64,000 nt of DNA, from contig CAJTLC010000004.1 of NCBI GenBank assembly GCA_910576995.1, positions 98,324 through 162,323 of the forward strand. The letters run 5' to 3'. Position 1 is the stretch's first letter. Each line of letters begins with the position of its first letter. The stretch comes from an uncultured Ruminococcus sp. (GTDB lineage: Bacteria; Bacillota; Clostridia; Oscillospirales; Ruminococcaceae). Positions 17,652-25,069 of the stretch are shown piece after piece. The notes under the pieces are model-generated. The model was not told where the DNA came from and did no database searches. It saw nothing but the letters and a program-made list of their open reading frames with translations. The translations under genes were made by a program, and so were the position numbers.

Positions 17652-18053
17652 ATGTGTGCATTATTTGGTTGGCTTGACTACAAGCATATCGTACCCTACA
17701 AAGTCCTGAAGAAACTTACGCAGGCACTCGCAAATGCAGCAGAAGAACGTGGAACAGATGCTGCTGGAATCTCATATATTCGTGATGGACAAGTTGTTAT
17801 CTACAAGCGTCCTAAACCAGCTCACAAAATCCGTTTTAATGCTCCTGATAATACAACGGCAATCATGGGACACACTCGACTAACCACCCAGGGTAATCAG
17901 AAATTCAACCAAAACAATCATCCATTCTATGGTCATGCTGACAAAGATGTAACATTATTATTATTATTATTAAGAATAACAAAGTCATATTTTTTGATTT
18001 TTAAATACTCTTTAATATCAACATATCTTTTACCTAATTCTGAGCTTTTATAA
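17652..18053 (+). pseudogene. Class II glutamine amidotransferase, truncated with a foreign tail
   Basis: Translation starts ATG-TGT, so after Met removal Cys2 is the N-terminal nucleophile of the Ntn-hydrolase fold (MCALFGWLDY). RGTDAAGIS and GHTRLTTQGN follow, the standard glutaminase motifs. Real homology ends about residue 100 at HPFYGHADKDV. After position 17952 the frame enters an (ATT)n tract and unrelated AT-rich DNA, ending after 133 residues, whereas such domains usually exceed 220. It would have supplied ammonia to the upstream amidoligase. The residual fragment keeps Cys2 but lacks half the fold. Confidence 0.82.
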
Positions 18054-18628
18054 AAGATTTCGAACTCTGATTGAGGTGCATATAAATCGAGATTAGCAAT
18101 TGCATTAAAAAACGCTTCCCTTTTACTATTGTAATCTTCTTTTATTTTTTGAAGATACTTACATATATCTTTTGTAATCTTTTTTTCAGAATCAGCAAAA
18201 TCATCGTTTCCAACTTCTTTACTAAATTCTTCAACTTGGAATATTTTATTTATAATTATAGAATCATAAATATGGTTTAAATTTTCAAGACTTAGATTTA
18301 ATAATTCTTGCAAATCATCAAAAATATCTCCTTCAGAATTTTTCTCATATATATCACAAAGAAACCTTTTGGCATTTTTTCGATATTCATTTATAGGTTG
18401 ACTTTTTTTATCTTTATCTTCGATTTCAACTTTTTTTACGTTTTTGTCAAATATGGAACATATTAATTCTGACACTTTTTTACGGTAGTGTCGAGTATAA
18501 GTGCAATCCTTTACTAATGTTCCATCTTTTATATATACGACCTTGTCATTGTCTATTTTCTTCAATTCAATAATGGAATATCCTAAGATTTCATTAATCA
18601 TATTGTTTAAAAAATTTTTTCTTGTCAT
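17933..18628 (-). CDS. AT-rich protein of unknown function (231 aa)
   Basis: The ATG at 18628 follows AGGAG with 8-base spacing; a longer frame from a TTG at 18712 lacks a ribosome site. The protein is Lys/Asp/Ile-rich, with a motif YRKKVSELICSIFDKNVKKV and helical central segments. I do not recognise a family. Its C-terminus reads through a run of six Asn made by the trinucleotide tract at 17954-17973 and stops inside the antisense of the truncated amidotransferase. The natural 3' end has therefore probably been lost. It lies within a block of lower GC than the surrounding island genes and is convergent with the amidoligase operon. Confidence 0.5.
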   Translation of the reverse strand: MTRKNFLNNMINEILGYSIIELKKIDNDKVVYIKDGTLVKDCTYTRHYRKKVSELICSIFDKNVKKVEIEDKDKKSQPINEYRKNAKRFLCDIYEKNSEGDIFDDLQELLNLSLENLNHIYDSIIINKIFQVEEFSKEVGNDDFADSEKKITKDICKYLQKIKEDYNSKREAFFNAIANLDLYAPQSEFEIFYKSSELGKRYVDIKEYLKIKKYDFVILNNNNNNVTSLSA

Positions 18629-18734
18629 ATAATCTTCTCCTAAAGTATTAATTATTTTATTCCTGATAATTCCTGAAAGTTCCTTACCATTCACATATAC
18701 TTCCAAATTCAATTAATGTATAATAAAATCATAG

Positions 18735-18777
18735 CTTAAACAGTTCGATTACTTTTCATAAGCATCGACTGTTTAAG
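18735..18777. repeat. Inverted repeat upstream of the helicase
   Basis: CTTAAACAGTTCGAT (18735-18749) pairs with ATCGACTGTTTAAG (18764-18777), with one extra T. It sits between the divergent 18628 gene and the 18820 gene. It could be an operator or mark the end of the inserted AT-rich block. Confidence 0.55.
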
Positions 18778-18819
18778 TTAAGAAATTTGACAAGTGAATG
18801 ATTAAAGGAGGAATCTACA

Positions 18820-20274
18820 ATGAACAAGATAATAAAGAATGCCGATATTCCTGTTTTGTACTTAATTAACAGAGTTGCACCCCTTTGGCAGTTCAAAAGG
18901 GATTATATCAAAGCAACTACAAACATCGATGTTCCTATGGAAATGATTGATATTGCTTCTATAGGCGAAAACATCACAGCGCTTACATATCAGAAGTTTG
19001 CCGAAATATCGTATCAGTATAAAGGGAAAAAATATATGATAATACTTGATGAAGTTCACTGTCTGCTTGAAGATGCTACATTCTCAGTATATCCTGAGAA
19101 ATTCATCAGATATTTGAAATCTAACCTGGATAACACATCAAGAATTTATCTTACTGCAACACCAGATGCCGTCAGCCCCGGTATTGCCTACGTTGAGTGC
19201 AAATCTGGAATGGACAAGGCACTTGAAACTATAACATGGGATACAAAAGTAAAATCTGTTTTCTATGGTTACGCAAGTTATACTACAAGAGTAAAGATGG
19301 TCTACTCAGTAAAAACCAACTGGGATTACATAGACTTTAAACTTTACTCACCAGATTATACAAAGGAACTTACAGATTACATCAAGACAGCCAATGAGCA
19401 GGGCATCAAAAGCCTTATTTATATCAATGACATCAACAAAGGAAAAGCTCTCCAGGAGGCTTTAGGCAATACTCAGCACGTTTATTCTGATGATGACAAA
19501 CGTAAAGATATTGCTGAAATTGCAAAGAATGAAAGATTTGCAGATAAAAACCTTATCACAACTAAGGTGACTGAAAACGGAATTTCACTGCATGATGATG
19601 AGCTTAACCTTATTGTTGTTGAAACTCTTGACCTTATCACTTTACAGCAGGTAATCGGCAGAGCAAGAGTAAACAGAAAGAATCCAAGAAGAATAACCGT
19701 TCTTATACCTGATTATTCATATACCGATATAGGTAATGCAATCGCAAGTATATCTCAGCAGTTAAAGAAAGCCAAAGAAGTGGTTGAGAATCCTGATAAC
19801 GCATTGGAGTATGCAGCTGAATATCCCGCTCTTGTTTACTACGACAGCAAGGCTAAAAAGCCTATTGTAAATTCAATGGCAATAAAGTCACTTGAATACC
19901 AGTTTAACTTTCTAAGGGATTTAAGAGCAGAGCCTCAGGAGGCTAACGCCTTTGCGAAAAAGGTTCTTGAAACATACAATAAAAACACACTTATTACTGA
20001 TGATATGTTCTTATCGTATGACAGGATTAAAGACTTCAAATTAAAAGTTTCATCCGCTTTCGATGAGTATATGGATTCTGAAAAGAACGCCGAAGCTTTG
20101 GATAAGCTCAAAGACGCATTAAAGGATGCTTGTAACATCACAAAGGTCTACAATGATGGAAAAACCATTAACAGCAACATACAGCTCAGTACTGTCAACG
20201 ATATATTGAAGGCAGCAGGAATTATGTATGAAGTAAAATCTAAGGTCGAAATCTACGACGTTTCTATGATTTAA
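18820..20274 (+). CDS. SF2 helicase-like protein lacking the Walker A end
   Basis: The 484-residue protein begins in what is normally motif Ia (IPVLYLINRVAPLWQFKRDY). It then shows the DEVH box (MIILDEVHCLLEDATF, motif II), YLTATPDA (motif III), KSLIYINDINKGKALQEAL (motif IV region), TTKVTENGISL and VIGRARVNRKN (motif VI). The P-loop motif I, expected just before residue 1, is absent, so ATP hydrolysis is doubtful. AAAGGAGG precedes the ATG by 8 bases, so it is probably still translated. The missing end lies on the same inserted block that truncates the amidotransferase. Confidence 0.75.
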   Translation: MNKIIKNADIPVLYLINRVAPLWQFKRDYIKATTNIDVPMEMIDIASIGENITALTYQKFAEISYQYKGKKYMIILDEVHCLLEDATFSVYPEKFIRYLKSNLDNTSRIYLTATPDAVSPGIAYVECKSGMDKALETITWDTKVKSVFYGYASYTTRVKMVYSVKTNWDYIDFKLYSPDYTKELTDYIKTANEQGIKSLIYINDINKGKALQEALGNTQHVYSDDDKRKDIAEIAKNERFADKNLITTKVTENGISLHDDELNLIVVETLDLITLQQVIGRARVNRKNPRRITVLIPDYSYTDIGNAIASISQQLKKAKEVVENPDNALEYAAEYPALVYYDSKAKKPIVNSMAIKSLEYQFNFLRDLRAEPQEANAFAKKVLETYNKNTLITDDMFLSYDRIKDFKLKVSSAFDEYMDSEKNAEALDKLKDALKDACNITKVYNDGKTINSNIQLSTVNDILKAAGIMYEVKSKVEIYDVSMI

Positions 20275-20411
20275 ATTATATCACTAAATGCAAAGGTTTG
20301 TCAACAGGGAGGTTCTGCTCCCTGCTGGTAAACCACATGATTTGAATTGTATATTATAGCTGTGATACAGAAACCAGCTACATTTATATGTAAGTAAAGG
20401 AGGAAATTTAT

Positions 20412-20639
20412 ATGTTAAATTCAATACCAAATTTTACTGGACGTAATGTCCCGATTAAAGAAATTGCCAAAGCAACAGGCAAAGACCCACAGTTTATCCG
20501 CATTGGCATCCAGAGAGGTATCTTCAATTTTGGATACGCCTTTAAGAAGGACGGCTCCAGCGAATATAACTATTTATGCCCAGATAAAAAGGTTTGGGAG
20601 GAATTGGGCTATTTTAGGGACGTAAGCAATAATAATTAA
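20412..20639 (+). CDS. Small DNA-binding protein, probable excisionase
   Basis: The 75-residue protein has an HTH-like stretch VPIKEIAKATGKDPQFIRIG, then IQRGIFNFGYAFKK, and an aromatic C-terminus. Its place 23 bases before the integrase gene and its size suggest a recombination directionality factor. AAAGGAGG precedes the ATG at good spacing. The upstream bases 20281-20411 hold a short hairpin (CAGGGAG/CTCCCTG) but no gene. Confidence 0.65.
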   Translation: MLNSIPNFTGRNVPIKEIAKATGKDPQFIRIGIQRGIFNFGYAFKKDGSSEYNYLCPDKKVWEELGYFRDVSNNN

Positions 20640-20662
20640 AATTATTCAAGGAAAGGGGAACA

Positions 20663-21718
20663 ATGGTAATGAAGATGGCTAACGGTGTTGGTACTGTTTA
20701 CAAGCTGTCAGGCAATAGGCGTAATCCATATATTGTTCGTAAAACAGTTGGATGGGAAATCGATGTGAAAACTGGTAAGCACAAGCAAATCTACGTTACC
20801 ATCGGTTACGCCCCAACAAGAGCAAAAGGGCTTGCAATGCTCATGGAGTACAACAAGAATCCATATGACGTTGAAGCGTCAAAGATTACTTTTGCAGAAG
20901 TATATGAGCAATGGTCGGCGAAAAAATTTCCGACCGTATCGGATTCTAACGTAAAAGGTTATCAGGCTTCATATAAGAGCTGTCATGAACTGCACAATAG
21001 AGTGTTTAAGGAATTGAAGCTGAAGGATTTGCAGGGCGTTATAGACAACTGTGGAAAGAATTATCCAACACTTCGCAAGCTTAAAGTATTGCTGAACCAG
21101 ATGTATAACTATGCTATGAAGTATGAGCTGTGCAATAAGGACTATTCCCAGTATGTGGATATTCTGAAATTCAAGGACAAAAATCCAAATAAAACTGACC
21201 GTTCACCATTCAGTACAGAAGAAATTGATGCTCTTTGGGTTCAGAAAGATAACATTTATGTTCAGATTGTGCTGATGCTGATTTACAGTGGAGTAAGAGT
21301 TTCAGAGCTTCTTAACCTTAAATGTGAAGACATTTACATAGACGAGCATTATTTCAAGGTTGTAGAAAGCAAGACAGACAGCGGTGTCAGAGTTGTTCCG
21401 ATACACGATAAGACCTATCCTATTTTCAGAAAATGGTATGATGAAGGCTGTGAGTATTTGCTACATACTCCTGATGGAAAGCATTTTACATACCGCAATT
21501 ACTACGATTCATACTGGACACCTGTTATGGAGCTTATTGGATGCTCTCATAAGCCGCACGATACACGTCATACTTGCGTTTCAATGATGACAGCGAAGGA
21601 AGTAAATCCTACTCTCATAAAGAAGATTATTGGTCATTCAGGTGCTATGTCACTTACCGAAAAAGTTTATACCCATGTGAATGTAAAAGAACTGCTTGAT
21701 GCGATTAACAGGATATAA
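20663..21718 (+). CDS. int: Tyrosine integrase of the rpsI island
   Basis: The 351-residue phage-type integrase has an N-terminal arm-binding region (about 1-60), a SAM-like core-binding domain (about 70-170) and a catalytic domain. It contains SGVRVSELLNL (Arg I), a catalytic-Lys strand near VVESKTDSG, HDTRHTCVSM (His-x-x-Arg), GHSGAMSLTEKVYTHV (His and the Tyr nucleophile). The frame is intact. It should recombine the 16-bp core shared by 8734-8749 and 22842-22857, with the TGTTAGTTACC repeats as likely arm sites. A terminator follows directly. Confidence 0.93.
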   Translation: MVMKMANGVGTVYKLSGNRRNPYIVRKTVGWEIDVKTGKHKQIYVTIGYAPTRAKGLAMLMEYNKNPYDVEASKITFAEVYEQWSAKKFPTVSDSNVKGYQASYKSCHELHNRVFKELKLKDLQGVIDNCGKNYPTLRKLKVLLNQMYNYAMKYELCNKDYSQYVDILKFKDKNPNKTDRSPFSTEEIDALWVQKDNIYVQIVLMLIYSGVRVSELLNLKCEDIYIDEHYFKVVESKTDSGVRVVPIHDKTYPIFRKWYDEGCEYLLHTPDGKHFTYRNYYDSYWTPVMELIGCSHKPHDTRHTCVSMMTAKEVNPTLIKKIIGHSGAMSLTEKVYTHVNVKELLDAINRI

Positions 21719-21724
21719 AATTAA

Positions 21725-21757
21725 AACGCTGGGACTTTATGTTCCAGCGTTATTTTT
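21725..21757. terminator. Terminator after the integrase
   Basis: AACGCTGG (21725-21732) pairs with CCAGCGTT (21744-21751), followed by ATTTTTT. It also serves the convergent zeta-like gene, which ends at 21757. Confidence 0.85.
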
Positions 21758-22317
21758 TATCCTTCAATTAATTCTATTATCGCTTCTTCTGACCACAAAT
21801 CATTTGGAAAAATAGAAATATCATCTTTATGCTTACGAATAATACGAACAGGTTTATTATTTGTATTATCATAAACGTGAAGAATATCGCATAGTTCCAT
21901 AAGTTTAGAGATATTAGCAAGTGATTTATGATACCTGCTTATAATTTTTTCTTTATCAACATTATGTCCACCAGAAGCAACTCGTGCTTCTACTCGACTA
22001 ACATTAATGAGCGGATCAACTGTCAGTATAAAAATACATTTTATAAAATATCCTTCTGATTTAGCTTTTTCAAGGATATCAATCTTATATGAAGATGATA
22101 AAACTGTTTCAAAAGTGAAATCTTTTTTTGAGTCTATTGATTTATATCTCATATCATCAACTAATTTTGCAGCATCTTCATTTGTCATTCCAGTTGTTGA
22201 AACAACATCATCAGCATTTGTGTACTGTCCAACTTTTTCAAAATATTGTGTAATGGTACTTTTACCTGATCCATTAGGGCCAGCGAGTACAAGAACCATA
22301 GGCTTTCTATCTAACAT
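21757..22317 (-). CDS. Zeta-toxin-like P-loop kinase
   Basis: The 186-residue protein carries a Walker A motif near its start (LVLAGPNGSGKSTITQYF). NADDVV, FTFETVLSS and RVEARVASGGHNVDKEKI follow, the pattern of the zeta-toxin/UDP-GlcNAc-kinase family seen in short stand-alone members. Known zeta toxins phosphorylate UDP-N-acetylglucosamine and block wall synthesis. The gene follows the 22321 gene with a 3-base gap, the usual antitoxin-toxin order. It probably stabilises the island. Activity on UDP-GlcNAc is family knowledge, not visible here. Confidence 0.78.
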   Translation of the reverse strand: MLDRKPMVLVLAGPNGSGKSTITQYFEKVGQYTNADDVVSTTGMTNEDAAKLVDDMRYKSIDSKKDFTFETVLSSSYKIDILEKAKSEGYFIKCIFILTVDPLINVSRVEARVASGGHNVDKEKIISRYHKSLANISKLMELCDILHVYDNTNNKPVRIIRKHKDDISIFPNDLWSEEAIIELIEG

Positions 22318-22320
22318 ACT

Positions 22321-22536
22321 TTATTTATCTCCATTACCATAATCAAGATAGGCTTGTTTGGTTTTGATATTGTATCTTGCAACAGGTTTATTGCAAAATT
22401 TAGCTTTCTCAATTGCAACGGCAACAGCTTTCTCAACTCTTCTATCCATTTCTTTATCTGTACTCGAAAGGATACTATTTTCCTCATCACTTGTAATAAT
22501 ATTGATTTTATATTTCTTTCCATTATATGTTCTCAT
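22321..22536 (-). CDS. Small protein, probable antitoxin of the zeta-like toxin
   Basis: The 71-residue protein (MRTYNGKKYKINIITSDEEN…) is charged and helical in the middle, with a C-terminal ARYNIKTKQAYLDY. It has no recognised domain. It is upstream of the zeta-like gene with nearly touching ends. GGGAGG precedes the ATG at 7 bases. Its antitoxin role is inferred from size and position. Confidence 0.6.
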   Translation of the reverse strand: MRTYNGKKYKINIITSDEENSILSSTDKEMDRRVEKAVAVAIEKAKFCNKPVARYNIKTKQAYLDYGNGDK

Positions 22537-22710
22537 TCAATTTACCTCCCTGTTTTCAGATTTGATTTCAACATATGCCCTTTTATAATATTATATCACA
22601 ATCAAAATTACAAATCAAGTACTAACAAAATTTCACTTCAATCAGTTGCCCAAATATATTTTGAAATATAATAAAAAATAACCTGTCAGATGACAGATGC
22701 CTCAATTATT

Positions 22711-22743
22711 TGTTAGTTACCTGTTAGTTATGTGTTAGTTACC
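22711..22743. repeat. Integrase arm-type repeats, right end (3 x TGTTAGTTACC)
   Basis: Three contiguous 11-mers lie at 22711-22721 (exact), 22722-22732 (ending ATG instead of ACC) and 22733-22743 (exact). They are the same unit and orientation as 8787-8808. Confidence 0.7.
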
Positions 22744-22785
22744 GCCTGATTTTCACCCTATTTTATATAAATCCAAGACAAAACA

Positions 22786-22818
22786 AAAACCTCGAAAACG
22801 CTTTGTTTTCGAGGTTTT
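22786..22818. terminator. Terminator brought by the island downstream of rpsI
   Basis: AAAACCTCGAAAAC (22786-22799) pairs perfectly with GTTTTCGAGGTTTT (22805-22818). On the minus strand it lies 25 bases after the rpsI stop, inside the island. The element therefore supplies a terminator for the ribosomal protein operon it interrupts. Confidence 0.75.
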
Positions 22819-22841
22819 ATGAGTAATCCCGATAGGATAAA

Positions 22842-22857
22842 ATTATCTCTTCGAGAA
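22842..22857. repeat. Right attachment core, overlapping the rpsI stop codon
   Basis: This is identical to 8734-8749. On the minus strand it encodes the last four codons of rpsI (Phe-Ser-Lys-Arg) and the stop. Integration therefore leaves the S9 sequence intact. Confidence 0.88.
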
Positions 22858-23244
22858 CTGCGGAGCGCGACGAGCGGCTTTGAGACCGTACTTCTTTCTT
22901 TCCTTCATTCTCGGATCGCGAGTGAGGAATCCTGCCTTCTTGAGAACAGGGCGAAGCTCCTGATCGAATTCGAGAAGAGCGCGGGAGATACCGTGTCTGA
23001 TAGCGCCAGCCTGACCGGAAACGCCGCCGCCAGTAACTGTGCAAACAACGTCGAACTTGTCAACATTATCTGTAAGAGCGAGAGGCTGACGAACGATAAG
23101 CTTAAGGGTTTCGAGACCGAAGTAATCGTCGATACCTCTGCCGTTGATAGTAACGTTACCGGAGCCGGGGTAGATTCTTACTCTTGCAACGGAGTGCTTT
23201 TTTCTGCCTGTTCCGTAGTAATATTTTACTTTTGATTCATACAT
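22843..23244 (-). CDS. rpsI: Ribosomal protein S9
   Basis: The 133-residue protein matches bacterial uS9: YYGTGRKKHSVARVRIYPGS at the start, DYFGLETLKLIVRQPL in the middle, and the conserved basic tail RKKYGLKAARRAPQFSKR, which reaches the ribosomal P site. It is co-transcribed after rplM with a 14-base gap and has a good ribosome site. Its 3' end is the attachment target of the 8.7-22.8 kb island, and the C-terminal SKR is preserved. Confidence 0.98.
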   Translation of the reverse strand: MYESKVKYYYGTGRKKHSVARVRIYPGSGNVTINGRGIDDYFGLETLKLIVRQPLALTDNVDKFDVVCTVTGGGVSGQAGAIRHGISRALLEFDQELRPVLKKAGFLTRDPRMKERKKYGLKAARRAPQFSKR

Positions 23245-23258
23245 TGTAAAGCACCTCC

Positions 23259-23687
23259 TTAAAGTGTGTAAGCAACAGGCTTCTGAGCAGCGTTATTATG
23301 CTCTGCGCCCTTGTAAGCTCTGAGTCTCTTGATCTGCGCTCTGCCAAGCGAGTTGTTGGGGAGCATACCGTTTACAGCGATAGTCATAGCTCTGTCAGCC
23401 TGCTTAGCCATAAGATCCTTATAGGAAACGGATTTCAGACCGCCGATCCAGCCTGTGTGCCAATAGAACTTCTTCTGCTCAAGCTTCTTGCCTGTGAGGA
23501 TAGCTTTTTCGCAGTTGATAATAATAACATGGTCGCCGCAGTCCACATGAGGAGTGTAAGTGGGCTTATGCTTGCCTCTGAGGATATGAGCCGCCTTAGC
23601 TGCAACACGTCCGAGGGGCTGTCCCGCTGCGTCGAGGATATACCATGTACGGCTTACTTCAGCCGGTTTTGCCATTGTAGTTGACAT
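23259..23687 (-). CDS. rplM: Ribosomal protein L13
   Basis: The 142-residue uL13 shows RTWYILDAAGQPLGRVAAKA, GDHVIIINCEKAILTGKK, FYWHTGWIGGLKS and GMLPNNSLGRAQIKRLRAYKG. The start at 23687 follows GGAGGA; the longer frame to 23789 runs into the promoter and is not used. The rplM-rpsI order is the usual bacterial operon. Confidence 0.97.
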   Translation of the reverse strand: MSTTMAKPAEVSRTWYILDAAGQPLGRVAAKAAHILRGKHKPTYTPHVDCGDHVIIINCEKAILTGKKLEQKKFYWHTGWIGGLKSVSYKDLMAKQADRAMTIAVNGMLPNNSLGRAQIKRLRAYKGAEHNNAAQKPVAYTL

Positions 23688-23760
23688 AGAAAATTCCTCC
23701 GTTATGATATATTTTCGCCGAAGAAATCGATATATACGAATTCCCGACAGTGCAAGAATA

Positions 23761-23789
23761 ATTATAAACCATATTTTGAAAATTGTCAA
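23761..23789 (-). promoter_or_regulatory. Promoter of the rplM-rpsI operon
   Basis: On the minus strand, TTGACA (23784-23789), a 17-base spacer and TATAAT (23761-23766) form a perfect consensus promoter. The leader of about 65 bases could hold the L13 autoregulatory structure known in Firmicutes, but I could not fold it reliably. Confidence 0.88.
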
Positions 23790-24153
23790 GAGTTTTTCGG
23801 GATTTTTTTCAATCTATACCCTACTTTCTCTTTGAATCTCTTGATTAATCTCGTTTTCTCTCTTATTCTCGCATTTTGTTTTTAAAATTGCGCAATGAAG
23901 TTTTGAGGGGAATTGAATCGTTTTTTGTGAGATTTGTACAAACGCAGAATTGATTTTCATATAAAATAATTGTGGAAATTTTAATTCGTCAATATGACTG
24001 ATTTTGATTGGACTTTATTGTTGGTTTTCACGAATTTTTGTTTATTGAAATAATTGTATTGACAACATTACAAATTTGTGATATTATATAATGATTTGAA
24101 AGCTGTTTCAAATGGGAGGCATGGGACAAATAAATTTAAAGGAGTTTTTTATT
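23790..24153 (+). promoter_or_regulatory. AT-rich intergenic region with promoter for the nucleotidyltransferase
   Basis: No gene is visible here. TTGACA (24059-24064), 17 bases and TATTAT (24082-24087) make a promoter about 65 bases before the 24154 start. The rest shows no repeat or hairpin that I can support. Confidence 0.65.
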
Positions 24154-24819
24154 ATGTACGTGGCAACAAGGAGAGTTTTTAGGCACGACTTTCAGTATGT
24201 AACAAAAAAAGAGGCAGCGCCGTTCAAAGAGAAGATAAGAGAATTACTCTGCTTAGTTCAGGATGAGGTAAGGAAATATTTTACTTTCAGTTTTGAGGCA
24301 GTCGGCAGTTCAAGTCGAAATATGATCACTTGTGACCGCAAAGACAATATAGGCTTTGATTTTGACTTTAATATTGAGCCTAATGACCCAGAAAATAAAT
24401 ATGATGCTTATAAAATGAGAAATATTATCTACGAGGCTATACGTAAACATTCCGGACAATTTGGCTATACACGCATTGAGGATTCTACAAGCGTTATAAC
24501 TATAAAAGCGGTAGATCATCGTCATAAAAAAATTAAATACAGCTGTGATTTTGCAATAGTTTATAACTATAAAAAAAATGGAAAGAAAATTCAACAATAC
24601 ATCCGATACAATAAGGAACGAAATACGTTTTATTGGGAAAACCGAGGAAAAGGCTTCTATATAGAAAGAAAAATCAATTGGCTAAAAAAGAATAGACGCT
24701 GGACTGAACTTCGTGAATATTATCTTCTCAAAAAGAATAAGAATTGCGATCCTAACAAGCATTCCAGATCAATTCTTGCAGAATCAGTTAATGAAATGTA
24801 TGAACGCTATCACGGATAA
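24154..24819 (+). CDS. Orphan nucleotidyltransferase-fold protein
   Basis: The 221-residue protein contains FEAVGSSSRNMITC followed by GFDFDFNIEP, the G-S-S...D-x-D signature of the polymerase-beta nucleotidyltransferase fold (about residues 48-70). A third acidic strand KYSCDFAIVYNY lies near residue 125. The rest is basic (many Lys/Arg), suggesting nucleic-acid binding. It differs from minimal MNT toxins, and no HEPN partner or CD-NTase effector is adjacent. The ATG at 24154 follows AAAGGAG. It stands alone between rplM and the 25.0-kb genes behind its own promoter. The substrate is unknown. Confidence 0.65.
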   Translation: MYVATRRVFRHDFQYVTKKEAAPFKEKIRELLCLVQDEVRKYFTFSFEAVGSSSRNMITCDRKDNIGFDFDFNIEPNDPENKYDAYKMRNIIYEAIRKHSGQFGYTRIEDSTSVITIKAVDHRHKKIKYSCDFAIVYNYKKNGKKIQQYIRYNKERNTFYWENRGKGFYIERKINWLKKNRRWTELREYYLLKKNKNCDPNKHSRSILAESVNEMYERYHG

Positions 24820-24991
24820 TTTTAATTATGGTTATTGAGTGATATATATAAACCTTTGGACAGGGCAATCACTTGAAAAATTTTATTAGCGTAGTTTTTA
24901 CATAGAAACATTATCTTTAGGTAATACAGCTATAATTCTATTGCTGCTTTTCATATTTTGTTTAATTTCAATTTTTAATAATTAAATACAA

Positions 24992-25020
24992 TTGACAAAA
25001 AAACATAATCATGCTATAAT
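24992..25020 (+). promoter_or_regulatory. Consensus promoter for the interrupted membrane-protein gene
   Basis: TTGACA (24992-24997), 17 bases and TATAAT (25015-25020). Because the promoter occupies this stretch, the protein must start downstream at 25070. Confidence 0.8.
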
Positions 25021-25069
25021 TAAGAAAAAAATGGGTATAATATATCGAATTAAAGGAGATTTTCATGAC

